Below are positions 33,769 through 43,152 of a stretch of DNA of 64,000 nt, piece after piece; the stretch's first letter is position 1, and every line of letters begins with the position of its first letter. The translations under genes and the position numbers were made by a program. A model generated the notes under the pieces. The model had not been told where the DNA came from and searched no databases. It worked only from the letters and a program-made list of their open reading frames with translations. This stretch comes from JANQSP01 sp965226095. Its GTDB lineage: Bacteria; Bdellovibrionota; Bdellovibrionia; Bdellovibrionales; UBA1609. The stretch spans positions 558,001-622,000 of the forward strand of contig OZ245336.1 in the NCBI GenBank assembly GCA_965226095.1, given 5' to 3'.

Positions 33769-35567
33769 GTGATCAAAAAAAAATACGTAACTTCTCTATT
33801 ATTGCTCATATTGATCACGGTAAATCCACTCTGGCTGATGCTTTTTTGGAAATCACTAAAGCCTTGGATGAAAGGCATAGAAAAGAACAATTTTTAGATA
33901 AAATGGATCTGGAAAGAGAAAGAGGAATTACCATTAAAGCGCAGTCTGTACGTTTAAGTTATCAGGCTAAAGATCATTCTACTTACCAGTTAAATTTAAT
34001 AGATACACCTGGCCATGTGGACTTTTCTTATGAAGTATCTCGATCACTTTCTGCCTGTGAAGGAGCTTTATTGGTAGTGGATGCCTCTCAGGGTGTGGAG
34101 GCGCAAACTCTTGCTCATTGTTCCTTGGCTTTAGCCGGTAATTTAAAAATTATTCCAGTTCTCAATAAAATTGATCTTTCTTCAGCTCGCCCTGAAGAAG
34201 TATCTCTTCAGTTGGAAGAATTGATCGGTGTAAAAAAAGAAGAAATTATACTGGCCAGCGCACGGCAAAGAACAGGTATTATAGATATTCTGGAAAGAGT
34301 GGTACAAGAGGTGCCTTGTCCTGATGGAGAGATAAACAACTCTTTGAAAGCTTTGGTATTTGATTCCTGGTTCGACAGTTATCAAGGAGTGGTCATTCTT
34401 TGTCGTGTAGTGGATGGAAATTTAAAAGTAGGGGATGAGGTATGTTTCATGCAGGGAGGTACAAAAAGCACTGTATTGAAGCTGGGGGTTTTTACTCCTT
34501 TTTCCTGTCCCAAGCAGGAGTTGAAAGCTGGAGAGGTAGGCTTTGTTGTTACTGGTATTAAAAGTATTAGAGATGTCGTTGTGGGAGATACACTGACTCA
34601 TACGGACAAGCTTGCATCTGCTCCTTTGGTTGGATTTAAAAAACTAAAACCAATGGTATTTGCAGGACTGTTTCCTACGGATTCAAAAGATTTTTCATCT
34701 TTAAAAACAGCATTGGAAAAGTTAACTTTAAATGATTCTTCATTAACATTTGAACCGGAAAACTCTCCAGCTCTTGGTTTTGGTTTTCGTTGTGGTTTTT
34801 TAGGTCTTTTGCACATGGAAATTATTCAAGAGCGACTGGAACGGGAATTTGATTTAACACTGATTGTGACAGCCCCTTCAGTTATTTACAGGGTGTTTAC
34901 AAAAGATGGAGATGTGCAAACTTTAGATAATCCAGCTGTTTTGCCGGAGCCTTCAAAGATAGAAAAAATTGAGGAGCCTTTTGTACGGGTGTCAGTACAT
35001 ACACCTTCTGAATATGTGGGTGCTGTACTAAAGTTATGTGAAGATAAAAGAGGACGTCAATTGCGCATGGAATACAGCAGAGGGGATCGTATGATTGTAG
35101 AGTATCATCTGCCTATGAGTGAAATTGTTATGGACTTTCATGATCGTTTAAAATCTATATCCCGTGGTTTTGCCTCTATGGAATATGAGTGGGAAGATTT
35201 TGAAATTTCCGATTTGGTCAAGTTGGATATTTTATTAAATGGTGAATCTGTATCTCCCTTGTCTGTTATTTTACATCGTTCAAAAGCACATAGTAAGGGA
35301 AAATCTTTAGCTAAAAAGTTAAAAGAACTTATTCCCAAGCAACAGTATCAGATAGCGATTCAGGCGGCAATTGGTTCAAAAATTATTGCTCGTGAAACTT
35401 TAAGTGCATTAAGGAAAGATGTGACAGCCAAGTGCTATGGAGGGGATATTACAAGAAAAAGAAAATTATTGGAGAAACAAAAAAAAGGAAAAAAACGAAT
35501 GAAAGCTATTGGGAAAGTGAATGTTCCTCAATCTGCTTTTTTAGCAGTTTTAAAAACAGATGATTAA
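33765..35567 (+). CDS. lepA: Elongation factor 4 (LepA)
   Basis: 600 residues, as expected. GTPase motifs: G1 AHIDHGKSTLAD (about 13-24), G2 ERGITIKAQSV, G3 DTPGHVDFSYEVSR, G4 NKIDL, G5 SARQ. Later domains include GFRCGFLGLLHMEIIQERLE, and the LepA-specific C-terminus has TAKCYGGDITRKRKLLEKQK. EF4 acts on stalled or mis-translocated ribosomes. Overlaps metK-side and lepB-side neighbours; lepA-lepB linkage is common in bacteria. Confidence 0.97.
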   Translation: MSDQKKIRNFSIIAHIDHGKSTLADAFLEITKALDERHRKEQFLDKMDLERERGITIKAQSVRLSYQAKDHSTYQLNLIDTPGHVDFSYEVSRSLSACEGALLVVDASQGVEAQTLAHCSLALAGNLKIIPVLNKIDLSSARPEEVSLQLEELIGVKKEEIILASARQRTGIIDILERVVQEVPCPDGEINNSLKALVFDSWFDSYQGVVILCRVVDGNLKVGDEVCFMQGGTKSTVLKLGVFTPFSCPKQELKAGEVGFVVTGIKSIRDVVVGDTLTHTDKLASAPLVGFKKLKPMVFAGLFPTDSKDFSSLKTALEKLTLNDSSLTFEPENSPALGFGFRCGFLGLLHMEIIQERLEREFDLTLIVTAPSVIYRVFTKDGDVQTLDNPAVLPEPSKIEKIEEPFVRVSVHTPSEYVGAVLKLCEDKRGRQLRMEYSRGDRMIVEYHLPMSEIVMDFHDRLKSISRGFASMEYEWEDFEISDLVKLDILLNGESVSPLSVILHRSKAHSKGKSLAKKLKELIPKQQYQIAIQAAIGSKIIARETLSALRKDVTAKCYGGDITRKRKLLEKQKKGKKRMKAIGKVNVPQSAFLAVLKTDD

Positions 35568-36600
35568 GAAAACTTTTAAATTTTTTAATAAAATATTAAT
35601 TTTTGTATGGATAGTGCTGATTGCTCTGGTCCTGCGATGGTCTGTGCTGGAGGTGTATATGATTCCCATTTCGGAGATGATGCCCACTTTGTTTATCAAT
35701 GATCATATTATAGTGAATAAAATGGCTTATGGTTTGAAGGTTCCCTTTTTTCATAAATATCTATCAAAATGGTCTTCAGCTCAAAGAGGAGATGTTATTA
35801 TTTTTAAGTCGCCGTTTGATTCCTCTTCGATTTCTATTAGTAGAGTGGTGGGTGTGCCAGGAGACAGGGTGTTTTTTGAAGGAGGTTCGCTTTATTTAAA
35901 TGAGAATAAGATTCTTAAAAAGAAACCGGTAAAAAGAAAGAAAGATTTTTCCTGGGTTAGGGATGAGAGTTTTTCAGACGGTGGAAAAACAGCGGATAAA
36001 AATCACTACACCCATTGGGAAGAGAAAATAGAGAAACGAAGCTATAGTATTTTGTTGAATAATCAAAGAAAAGGATATTTGATTTTTGGTCCCTATCGTA
36101 TTCCAAAAGGGTATTATTTTGTAATGGGAGATCATAGGGATAAATCCCAGGACAGCAGAACCTGGCCGGCACAATTGGAAAAAGCTATTGGCTCAGTTAC
36201 TTTTTTTCGAGATAAAAAAGGATCGGAGATTATTATTCCTAAAGGGACTTTAGTTCGAACGGATCATACTCGTTTGCCTGAGTATTTTTTGACCTTGGAG
36301 GAAGCTTTGTTAAAAGATGTATCGGTGGATGTTCCTGTACAGGCTCGAAAAGCAGGCTTGGCAGGTAATGTTTCAGCCAGGCGTATTCGTATCATTGAAG
36401 GTGATTTGCCGGCGGAGTTAAGTGTATCTAATACTAAAGCTTTACAAGGTGGGCGAGATGAAAATCTAGTTGCTGAGCATGATGTTTTAGGTTGTGTACA
36501 AAGGGTATGGTTTAGTTGTGAAAAAACTTTACCGGTCTTACATTTTTTATGTGATCCTCGTACCATACGTTGGGGACGCAGCTTTTATAAAGTACATTAG
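35560..36600 (+). CDS. lepB: Signal peptidase I homologue lacking the catalytic Ser-Lys pair
   Basis: 346 residues. The N-terminal helix ILIFVWIVLIALVLRWSVL, box B YMIPISEMMPTLFINDHIIV, box C QRGDVIIFKSP, box D ISRVVGVPGDRVFF and box E YYFVMGDHRDKSQDSRTW place it clearly in the S26 family. However, IPSGSMMPTL of E. coli LepB reads IPISEMMPTL, so the nucleophile Ser is Glu39. The general-base Lys in YIKRAVGLPGD is Ser94 (SISRVVGVPGD). Both residues of the dyad are gone, while the structural boxes and about 100 extra C-terminal residues remain. Probably a pseudo-protease; an active copy should exist elsewhere. Overlaps lepA by 8 bases. Confidence 0.85.
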   Translation: MIKKTFKFFNKILIFVWIVLIALVLRWSVLEVYMIPISEMMPTLFINDHIIVNKMAYGLKVPFFHKYLSKWSSAQRGDVIIFKSPFDSSSISISRVVGVPGDRVFFEGGSLYLNENKILKKKPVKRKKDFSWVRDESFSDGGKTADKNHYTHWEEKIEKRSYSILLNNQRKGYLIFGPYRIPKGYYFVMGDHRDKSQDSRTWPAQLEKAIGSVTFFRDKKGSEIIIPKGTLVRTDHTRLPEYFLTLEEALLKDVSVDVPVQARKAGLAGNVSARRIRIIEGDLPAELSVSNTKALQGGRDENLVAEHDVLGCVQRVWFSCEKTLPVLHFLCDPRTIRWGRSFYKVH

Positions 36601-36640
36601 ATACATCTTATGGTATTTTGAGTGGAAAGGATAAAAAAAG

Positions 36641-37606
36641 TTGCAAATAATAGCCACTGCTCCTTCTAATATTGCATTGATCAAATATGCTGGTAAAAAA
36701 GACAGTGATAATCTACCTGTTAATCCATCTTTGTCTTATACATTGGATCACTTGATAACAACTGTGCAAATACAGCCTTCTATTGATTCCTCAGAAGATC
36801 ACTGGGAGCCTCTCAATGAAAAAAAATTATTTCCTCTAAAACTTTCCCAACACTCTATAGATCGATATTTAAAATTTTTTCAGTTTTTAAAAAACACTTT
36901 TAAAATATCCGGCGTCTATCGAATTCAATCAGGTAATAACTTTCCGGCAGAAGCAGGGGTAGCCAGTTCAGCTTCCAGTTTTTGTGCTTTGACATTGGCT
37001 ACTCATAAACTGGCACTGCATCACTCTATGGAAAAGGGATGGGTAAAAGAATTTGATCTATCTCAATTATCCGCTTTAAGTCGACGGGGATCTGGTTCTT
37101 CCTGTCGATCTTTTTTTCGTCCTTGGGTTCTTTGGGAGAAAGATAAGGCTAAAGTTATGGATTTACCTTTTTCATCTATGATTCATCAATTAGTGATTGT
37201 GAGTGCAAAAACAAAATCTGTATCTTCCTCTGAATCACATGAAAGAATTTTAACCAGTCCTTTTTTTAAGGGGCGAATTGAGCGAGTAAAAAATAGACTG
37301 AACGATTTATTGTTGGCATTAAGTAAAAAAGACTGGCGAAAATGTTTCGAGATTACCTGGGAGGAGTTTCAGGATTTACATCAGCTATATGAGAGTTCCA
37401 GTCCTATGATTGTGTATCGTACTGAGAACAGTCATAAGGTATTGAATTGGCTAAAAAAATTTTGGGATGAACAGGGTGAGGGTCCTTTAGTGACAATGGA
37501 TGCCGGTCCTCATGTACACTTACTTTATCGTCCGGATCAAAAGTTAATGGCTCAAAAAATAAAAAAATATTTCAGCTCTGACTTTAGGATTCTCAGCTCA
37601 AAGTGA
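36641..37606 (+). CDS. mvaD: Diphosphomevalonate decarboxylase
   Basis: 321 residues from a TTG at 36641 with AAAGGA nine bases upstream. GHMP-kinase fold: APSNIALIKYAGKKDSDNLP at the N-terminus, the phosphate loop as PAEAGVASSASSFCALTLA, SRRGSGSSCRSFF, and MDAGPHVHLLYRPD near the C-terminus. It converts mevalonate diphosphate to isopentenyl diphosphate, the last step of the mevalonate route. This pathway is uncommon among proteobacteria but known in some, such as Myxococcus, Coxiella and Legionella. No other pathway gene is in the window. Confidence 0.92.
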   Translation: MQIIATAPSNIALIKYAGKKDSDNLPVNPSLSYTLDHLITTVQIQPSIDSSEDHWEPLNEKKLFPLKLSQHSIDRYLKFFQFLKNTFKISGVYRIQSGNNFPAEAGVASSASSFCALTLATHKLALHHSMEKGWVKEFDLSQLSALSRRGSGSSCRSFFRPWVLWEKDKAKVMDLPFSSMIHQLVIVSAKTKSVSSSESHERILTSPFFKGRIERVKNRLNDLLLALSKKDWRKCFEITWEEFQDLHQLYESSSPMIVYRTENSHKVLNWLKKFWDEQGEGPLVTMDAGPHVHLLYRPDQKLMAQKIKKYFSSDFRILSSK

Positions 37607-37633
37607 AATTATTAAGATTGGTTTTTTATTTAT

Positions 37634-38383
37634 TTATAAAAGGGACTTGCCCATGAAGGACTTTGGACAGTTTTTATAGGCAGTAGAAGCTTTCCCCAAA
37701 TTCCCTTTAGCTTCAAGTGCTCTCTGGTAAGTTGTAGTCAAGGTATCAACAGCTTTCTTTGTATCTCTTATGGCTGTTCTATGGACTGGATTATTATAGT
37801 CCACAGAGGATGTTGTCCTTAAAGCCGTGCTTACATTATTTAAGGCTGTAGATATACGCTCTAGTAACTCTTCGATTTTTGCGTCCTGTGACTGTAAGAT
37901 CATGTTTATCAGCTCTTGAATGGCTTTCAAATCACTCTCTATACCTGATGGTGGCCTGTTGACATTAGGAGGGAGATAAAAAGTATCAACTGTTTTACTT
38001 ATTTTTGAAGAGAGTGAATGGAGTGTGTTTAAGAAAGCATACTTTCTGTTCTCCTGTGTAGCAACTTTGCTTAGTTCCTCAGCGGCTGTGCTTAAATCTT
38101 TTAAGGCTATAGTTATTGAATCCTCTGAGGGAAAGGCTTGGCTTGCAGTAGTAGTGGTTCTACTTGTCCATTCGGCAATAATAACTAAAGAATCATCAGC
38201 GGAAATTGCATTGTCATAGGCTATCATTAAGTTGTTTGAAGCTTTAATATAGGCATTCTTCTTTTTAGATCGTTTAACAGAAATTTTCGCCCTTTCTTTC
38301 CTCTGAATAGCTACAGCATCTTCTTCGACTGTCACGGCAGAAGCAAAAAAAGGAAATATTAAAGCCAGAATTAAAAATCTCAT
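37634..38383 (-). CDS. Exported helical protein of unknown function
   Basis: 249 residues. A clear signal peptide, MRFLILALIFPFFASA, is followed by an almost wholly helical, Lys/Ala/Ser/Thr-rich mature protein (KKNAYIKASNNLMIAYDNAI, LSKVATQENRKYAFLNTLHS, LERISTALNNVSTALRTTSS). One Cys near the C-terminus. No family recognised; the heptad-like pattern suggests a coiled-coil bundle in the periplasm. It is convergent with mvaD and divergent from the next gene, so it is a single-gene transcript. Confidence 0.6.
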   Translation of the reverse strand: MRFLILALIFPFFASAVTVEEDAVAIQRKERAKISVKRSKKKNAYIKASNNLMIAYDNAISADDSLVIIAEWTSRTTTTASQAFPSEDSITIALKDLSTAAEELSKVATQENRKYAFLNTLHSLSSKISKTVDTFYLPPNVNRPPSGIESDLKAIQELINMILQSQDAKIEELLERISTALNNVSTALRTTSSVDYNNPVHRTAIRDTKKAVDTLTTTYQRALEAKGNLGKASTAYKNCPKSFMGKSLL

Positions 38384-38538
38384 AAGCCAATTTTATAATA
38401 CGTTTTTATAATTTTGTCAATTATTCAGATTCTTTCTTCAAGTATTGAGTAAAATTTTTTGTATAAAAAACTTGCTAAGCAAGGCTGATTTTGTTTAAGT
38501 CTTCTTGGAAAGTTTATTTCAGAAAAAGGAATGGAAAA

Positions 38539-39531
38539 ATGAAGGTTTTCACTATGTATTTGGTTTTTATTTTTGTAATATTTCATACTTCTTTTGTTGT
38601 TGCGGAAACTGAGTGTGAAAATTTTTCACTCGATACGGATGTTTTAAGTAAGAGTGATATAAGAGAGAGAATAGATACATTATATAATTTTGCTCAATCT
38701 TGCCCAACAGAGCAGGTGGATCCTGTATTAGAACAAGTGGTGCTGACACCCACAGCGGAATGGCCTTTAAAAGAAACCGCATTAGCTCAAATGAGTGAAC
38801 AAAGTTTTTGTAAAGAAAACTTACAGAAATCTCTTTTAGAATTTATTAAATTGGAACAAGAGGACTGGCATGTGCGAGAATCAGTTATTTGGATTTTATC
38901 TGATACTCCGGCACAATGTGAAGAATCAGTCATTCGATTTTTTACAGAGTTTATTCAACAGAAACAACCGGACTTAACAATGGAGCTTGTATTATTTCGA
39001 CAACAGATGATTTATAATTTGTTTTGGTCTTTAGTTCGCTTAGGCGTGAATAATCAAAATGAAGTTGTTTCCGTAAAATTAAAAGAAATTGTTATGAATG
39101 AAGATTTGAATGTGCACTTTCGCATTGTAGCGGTACAGGCCTTACAAGATATGAGTGTTTTTTATGAAGCTGCTGCACAGGCTCTGTATGAAATTGTGCG
39201 TGATAGTGTAACAGATAAAAAGTCCAATGGTTTTGAAACCTATTATGAAAGTATTCGCAATAAAATAAATCAGCGAATTCAAATAAATGCGTTTGCTGCA
39301 TTAGTGCAAATCATACATGAAGAAGCAAGATTTTTGGATTTTGTATCTAGAAGAATGGAAAATGTGAAAAAACATGACAGGCTTCGATGGAAAGCCTTGA
39401 GGCAGAAAGATATTCCAGAGGATATTACAAAATACATTCGTATTGCTTTACAAAATATTAGTACAGATCCTAATATAGATGAATCTTATATAGATCATGC
39501 CAGTAGGGTGCTTACAAATGATGCTCAATAA
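38539..39531 (+). CDS. Exported HEAT-like helical repeat protein
   Basis: 330 residues from the ATG at 38539, with AAGGA upstream; the frame reaches back to 38491. Signal peptide MKVFTMYLVFIFVIFHTSFV, then pairs of amphipathic helices with HEAT-like words (WPLKETALAQM, WHVRESVIWILSDTP, HFRIVAVQALQDM). Several Cys. HEAT arrays are protein-binding scaffolds; the partner is unknown. A run of palindromic and 18-bp repeats follows its stop. Confidence 0.6.
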   Translation: MKVFTMYLVFIFVIFHTSFVVAETECENFSLDTDVLSKSDIRERIDTLYNFAQSCPTEQVDPVLEQVVLTPTAEWPLKETALAQMSEQSFCKENLQKSLLEFIKLEQEDWHVRESVIWILSDTPAQCEESVIRFFTEFIQQKQPDLTMELVLFRQQMIYNLFWSLVRLGVNNQNEVVSVKLKEIVMNEDLNVHFRIVAVQALQDMSVFYEAAAQALYEIVRDSVTDKKSNGFETYYESIRNKINQRIQINAFAALVQIIHEEARFLDFVSRRMENVKKHDRLRWKALRQKDIPEDITKYIRIALQNISTDPNIDESYIDHASRVLTNDAQ

Positions 39532-39590
39532 TTCCTGCCTTCGCAGGAATGACGATGGATATGGGAATGACGATGGATATGGGAATGACT
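39532..39590. repeat. Palindromic repeat copy followed by an 18-bp tandem repeat
   Basis: ATTCCTGCCTTCGCAGGAATGACG, then GGAATGACGATGGATATG at 39546-39563 and 39564-39581 plus GGAATGAC. The tandem unit is the repeat arm GGAATGAC with a 10-base spacer, an apparent expansion of a half unit. Confidence 0.8.
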
Positions 39591-39598
39591 TAGAATAC

Positions 39599-40690
39599 TT
39601 ATACATTAAAGCGAAAAAATATAATATCTCCATCTTGTACAATATAGTTTCTTCCTTCTTGTCGATATTTACCTGCTTCTTTAATAGCTTTTTCTGATTC
39701 CAACTTCTGTAAATCATCAAAAGAATATACTTCAGCTTTAATAAATCCTTTTTGAAAATCGCTGTGGATTTTTCCAGCGGCTTTATCAGCTGTTGTATTT
39801 TTAAAGATGGTCCATGCTCTGACTTCTTTTTTGCCAGCAGTGAAAAAAGTGATCAATCCAAGCAATTGATAAGATTTTTTAATGAGTCGATTAAGCCCTG
39901 TATCTTTCCATCCCAAGGCAGATAAGAAATCCTGTTTTTCCTCATAAGAATCTAAATTAGCAATTTGTGATTCTATGTTAGCACATATTTGTAAAATTTT
40001 ATTTTCCTTATATGTTGTTTTAAGTTCTTGCATTACTTTAGAATCTTTTTCAAAGGATTCCTCATCTGTGTTACATACATAGAGACAGGGTTTGGCGGTC
40101 AGTAGTTGCAATTTATCAAAAAAATCTTGTTCATCAGGATTGGGTTGATAGTCTTTAGCTGGGTTTTCTTTTTTCAAAAGTAGTTCTATTAGTTTTTCCA
40201 CTAAGGAAAGTTCTATCTTTAATTCTTTATCTTGTTTCCCTTTGAGAAGTTTTAAAAGTTTTTCTTTTTTCTTTTCTAAAGCTTCCACATCAGCTAGAAG
40301 CAATTCTGTTTCAATCAGCTGAATGTCCCGTAGAGGATTAATATTGCCTTGAACATGTGTAATATCTTCATTTTTAAAGACTCGCACAACATGTAATAAA
40401 GCATCCACTTCCCGAATATGGCTGAGAAATCGATTACCCAGTCCTTCTCCTTTATGTGCGCCTTGAATAAGACCGGCAATATCTACAAATTCTATGTTGG
40501 CTGGAATAGTTTTTTCCGGTTGAAATATTTTATTTAAAATTTCCAGTCGGGTATCTGGCACTTGCACGAGTCCAATGTTGGGCTGTACAGTGCAGAAAGG
40601 ATAATTACTGGCCGGTGCCTTCAGGCAAGTGAGGCAATTAAACAAAGTGCTCTTTCCTACATTAGGTAAGCCAATAATACCACACTTCAT
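39599..40690 (-). CDS. ychF: YchF/EngD, Obg-family ATPase
   Basis: 363 residues, the family length. G1 GLPNVGKSTLFNCL at residue 7, G3 DIAGLIQGAHKGEGLGNRFL, an ANYPFCTVQPN-like SNYPFCTVQPNIG, the altered G4 CNTDE, and a C-terminal TGS domain with RAWTIFKNTTADKAAGKIHS and QDGDIIFFRFNV. A ribosome-associated ATPase linked to stress response. The start overlaps the pth stop (ATGA); pth-ychF pairing is widespread. Confidence 0.96.
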   Translation of the reverse strand: MKCGIIGLPNVGKSTLFNCLTCLKAPASNYPFCTVQPNIGLVQVPDTRLEILNKIFQPEKTIPANIEFVDIAGLIQGAHKGEGLGNRFLSHIREVDALLHVVRVFKNEDITHVQGNINPLRDIQLIETELLLADVEALEKKKEKLLKLLKGKQDKELKIELSLVEKLIELLLKKENPAKDYQPNPDEQDFFDKLQLLTAKPCLYVCNTDEESFEKDSKVMQELKTTYKENKILQICANIESQIANLDSYEEKQDFLSALGWKDTGLNRLIKKSYQLLGLITFFTAGKKEVRAWTIFKNTTADKAAGKIHSDFQKGFIKAEVYSFDDLQKLESEKAIKEAGKYRQEGRNYIVQDGDIIFFRFNV

Positions 40691-41373
40691 TTAGGCTTCT
40701 CGGGCTTTTCTATTTCTTCTTTATCAGTATTTGTTTTGCTTTTTGTATCTTCCGGATTGTGTTTTATATTGTACTGCCCAGCTGTTTTCTCGAAGCCATT
40801 TTTCAAAAAATATTCAAATATTTCAACACTAGAGCTTAAAAAATCGCTTAAAAGTAATTGATCTTTTTTAGTAAAAGTTTTTAGTACATTTTTTTGGCCT
40901 ATACCAATTCGCCAGCGCATATAATCCTGACTTTTTAGTTCGGAATGAATGCTCTTTATGCCATTGTGTCCGGCTGGCCCTCGGTTTTTTTGAAACTTTA
41001 TATTTAAAAAGGGCAGATCAATATCATCATGTATCACTAATAACTGATCTATGGAAAGGCGGTAGTAGGATAAAGCCTCTCTGACAGCTTTGCCAGATAA
41101 ATTCATATAGGTCATGGGTTTAATGAACACCACTTTTTGATCTTGAACACGAACACTATCAGATACATAAGATGTTTTTTCACGAATTTGTGTTTTTGAA
41201 TGTGTTAGTGAAGCAGGCTCCCAAGCTTGCACGATTTCTGCCATATAAGATCCTTTGGCCTTAAGTTGCACGTTATAGTGCTGTGCTAAAGTGTCCACCA
41301 CCATCCAGCCTATGTTATGAGGAGTGAGCAGGTATTTACTGTCAGGATTACCCAGGCCTGCCAGCATGATCAT
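40687..41373 (-). CDS. pth: Peptidyl-tRNA hydrolase
   Basis: 228 residues. GLGNPDSKYLLTPHNIGWMV with the catalytic His, PMTYMNLSGKAVREAL, and VIHDDIDLPFLNIKFQKNRG with AGHNGIKSI. It frees tRNA from peptidyl-tRNA dropped by ribosomes. It is 30-35 residues longer than usual because of an insert around 55-75 and a charged C-terminal tail (KSKTNTDKEEIEKPEKPK). One base separates it from rplY upstream. Confidence 0.95.
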   Translation of the reverse strand: MIMLAGLGNPDSKYLLTPHNIGWMVVDTLAQHYNVQLKAKGSYMAEIVQAWEPASLTHSKTQIREKTSYVSDSVRVQDQKVVFIKPMTYMNLSGKAVREALSYYRLSIDQLLVIHDDIDLPFLNIKFQKNRGPAGHNGIKSIHSELKSQDYMRWRIGIGQKNVLKTFTKKDQLLLSDFLSSSVEIFEYFLKNGFEKTAGQYNIKHNPEDTKSKTNTDKEEIEKPEKPK

Positions 41374-41374
41374 A

Positions 41375-42109
41375 TTATTTTTTTACTTCTTTTTTGGTTT
41401 TATCAGCAGGTGCATTTTTATCTTTTGGTGCTTTTGCATCGGTTGTCTGAGTTGTAGCGTCAGTTGGTGTATCAGTTGTTGCTTGAGCATCAGTGGTAAC
41501 TGCTGTTTCTGTTGGTGTTGCAACTACTTCCTCTTCTGCTAATTCATTCACTGCGCACAGAGAGGCTTTTTCACTGGTGATCAGTTTTATATTTGCCGGA
41601 ATATTTAAGTCAGACACATGAAAGTTTTGATTAATGTCTAAAGAGCTGACATCAATGGTTAGAGAATCAGGAATTCCTGCTGGAAGGCATTCCACTTCCA
41701 CATCTCGGCGCATGACATTTAAAATACCGCCACCCTCTTTAACGCCGATGGCTTTGCCGGTAAAGTGTATTTCTACATTTACTCGTACAGCTTGTTTCAT
41801 ATCCAGGGAGAAGAAATCAATGTGGATGGGTTTTCTGGTGAGTTTGTGATAGCTGACATCTTTTTTTAATACTTTTAATCCATTCAGTGCTTTTTCTTCT
41901 GACTTAAAAGTAAAAATTTTATTTTCATATTCTTTTTTGGAATACTTTTCAGCAATTCTTATATCCAATGAAAGAGGAAGGGTTTTTTGTGTTTTTCCAT
42001 AAACTATTGCCGGAACCTGTTTATCCCGTCTGAGTTGTTTTGAAATGGAGGAGCCAGCTTGTCTGCCATGAACTATAAATTCCATAGATTTTTTTTCAAC
42101 TGTACTCAT
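41375..42109 (-). CDS. rplY: Ribosomal protein bL25 (CTC-type)
   Basis: 244 residues. The N-terminal L25 domain (GSSISKQLRRDKQVPAIVYG) and TL5/CTC C-terminal domain (HIDFFSLDMKQAVRVNVEIH, GGILNVMRRDVEVECLPAGI) bind 5S rRNA. A low-complexity Ala/Thr/Asp tail with a Lys-rich end (about 190-244) follows, as in many long L25 proteins. The gene order prs-rplY-pth-ychF is a classical conserved cluster. Confidence 0.95.
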   Translation of the reverse strand: MSTVEKKSMEFIVHGRQAGSSISKQLRRDKQVPAIVYGKTQKTLPLSLDIRIAEKYSKKEYENKIFTFKSEEKALNGLKVLKKDVSYHKLTRKPIHIDFFSLDMKQAVRVNVEIHFTGKAIGVKEGGGILNVMRRDVEVECLPAGIPDSLTIDVSSLDINQNFHVSDLNIPANIKLITSEKASLCAVNELAEEEVVATPTETAVTTDAQATTDTPTDATTQTTDAKAPKDKNAPADKTKKEVKK

Positions 42110-42213
42110 TTTTTTACTCTTTCTATTAGGTTTGTTTTTTCAAAATCACAAGTTGGTTGTTTAGTTTATAAAAAAAAATAAAAACTTTTCAAGTAATAAA
42201 TTAATTAGATTGA

Positions 42214-43152
42214 TTAATCAAATAGGGCGCTGACAGAACCTTTTGAATAGATGCATTTTATGGCCTCCGCCACTAATGGGGCTACGGAAACACGGTGTAT
42301 TTTTGTGTTTGTTTTTTTGATGGGGATGGTGTCGGTGACCCATACTTCTTTGAGTTGGCTGTCGGTGATACGCTCTAGTGCCGGGTGTGAAAAGACGGCG
42401 TGAGTGACCATGGCATAGACTTCTTTGGCTCCATGTTGGATAAGGTGATCCACTGCAGAGCAGAGAGTCCCCGCGGTATCGATCATATCATCCACAATGA
42501 TAGCTGTTTTGCCTTTAATATCTCCAATTACATGAAAGGCTTTGGCAACATTGGGTTTTAGTCGTCTTTTGTCAATAACAGCAATAGGGCTTCCAATTTT
42601 TTTGGCAAAAGCTCTGGTACGTTCTACAGCTCCTGCATCGGGGCTGACACAGACGGTGTTATTGTTTGAAGACATTTTTTGTTTCCAGGCTTTGGCCATG
42701 ACGGGAAAAGCGAACAGGTTATCTACCGGACCGTTGAAAAAACCTTGGATTTGGGCTGTGTGCAAGTCTACGGTTAAAAGCCTGTTGGCTCCAGCCGCTT
42801 GGCAGAGATCCGCCACACAGCGAGCGGAGATGGGTGCTCTGGGTTCGGCTTTGCGATCCTGTCGGGCGTATCCGTAATAGGGCATAACCAGTGTAATTTC
42901 CCGGACGGAGGCTCGCTTAAGTGAGTCCATTAGGATGAAAAGTTCCATATAGTTTTCATTAACGGGAGGACAAGTGCTTTGAATAATAAAAACATGACAG
43001 CCTCGTACATTTTCTTTAATGGATACTTGCACTTCTCCATCAGCGAAGCGGGAGGCTGTGCAATCACCTAAGGGAATATTAAGATGCTGGGCGGTTTTTT
43101 TGGCAAACTCAGGGTTGGCATTGCCGGTAAAAATTTTTATATCATTTTTCAT
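42214..43152 (-). CDS. prs: Ribose-phosphate pyrophosphokinase
   Basis: 312 residues. FTGNANPEFAKKTAQHLNIP at the N-terminus, DLHTAQIQGFFNGPVDNLFA, VSPDAGAVERTRAFAKKIG, and the PRPP loop AIIVDDMIDTAGTLCSAV. It makes PRPP for nucleotide, His and Trp synthesis. First gene of the prs-rplY-pth-ychF group. The DNA is somewhat more GC-rich than its neighbours, as expected of a highly conserved gene. Confidence 0.97.
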   Translation of the reverse strand: MKNDIKIFTGNANPEFAKKTAQHLNIPLGDCTASRFADGEVQVSIKENVRGCHVFIIQSTCPPVNENYMELFILMDSLKRASVREITLVMPYYGYARQDRKAEPRAPISARCVADLCQAAGANRLLTVDLHTAQIQGFFNGPVDNLFAFPVMAKAWKQKMSSNNNTVCVSPDAGAVERTRAFAKKIGSPIAVIDKRRLKPNVAKAFHVIGDIKGKTAIIVDDMIDTAGTLCSAVDHLIQHGAKEVYAMVTHAVFSHPALERITDSQLKEVWVTDTIPIKKTNTKIHRVSVAPLVAEAIKCIYSKGSVSALFD

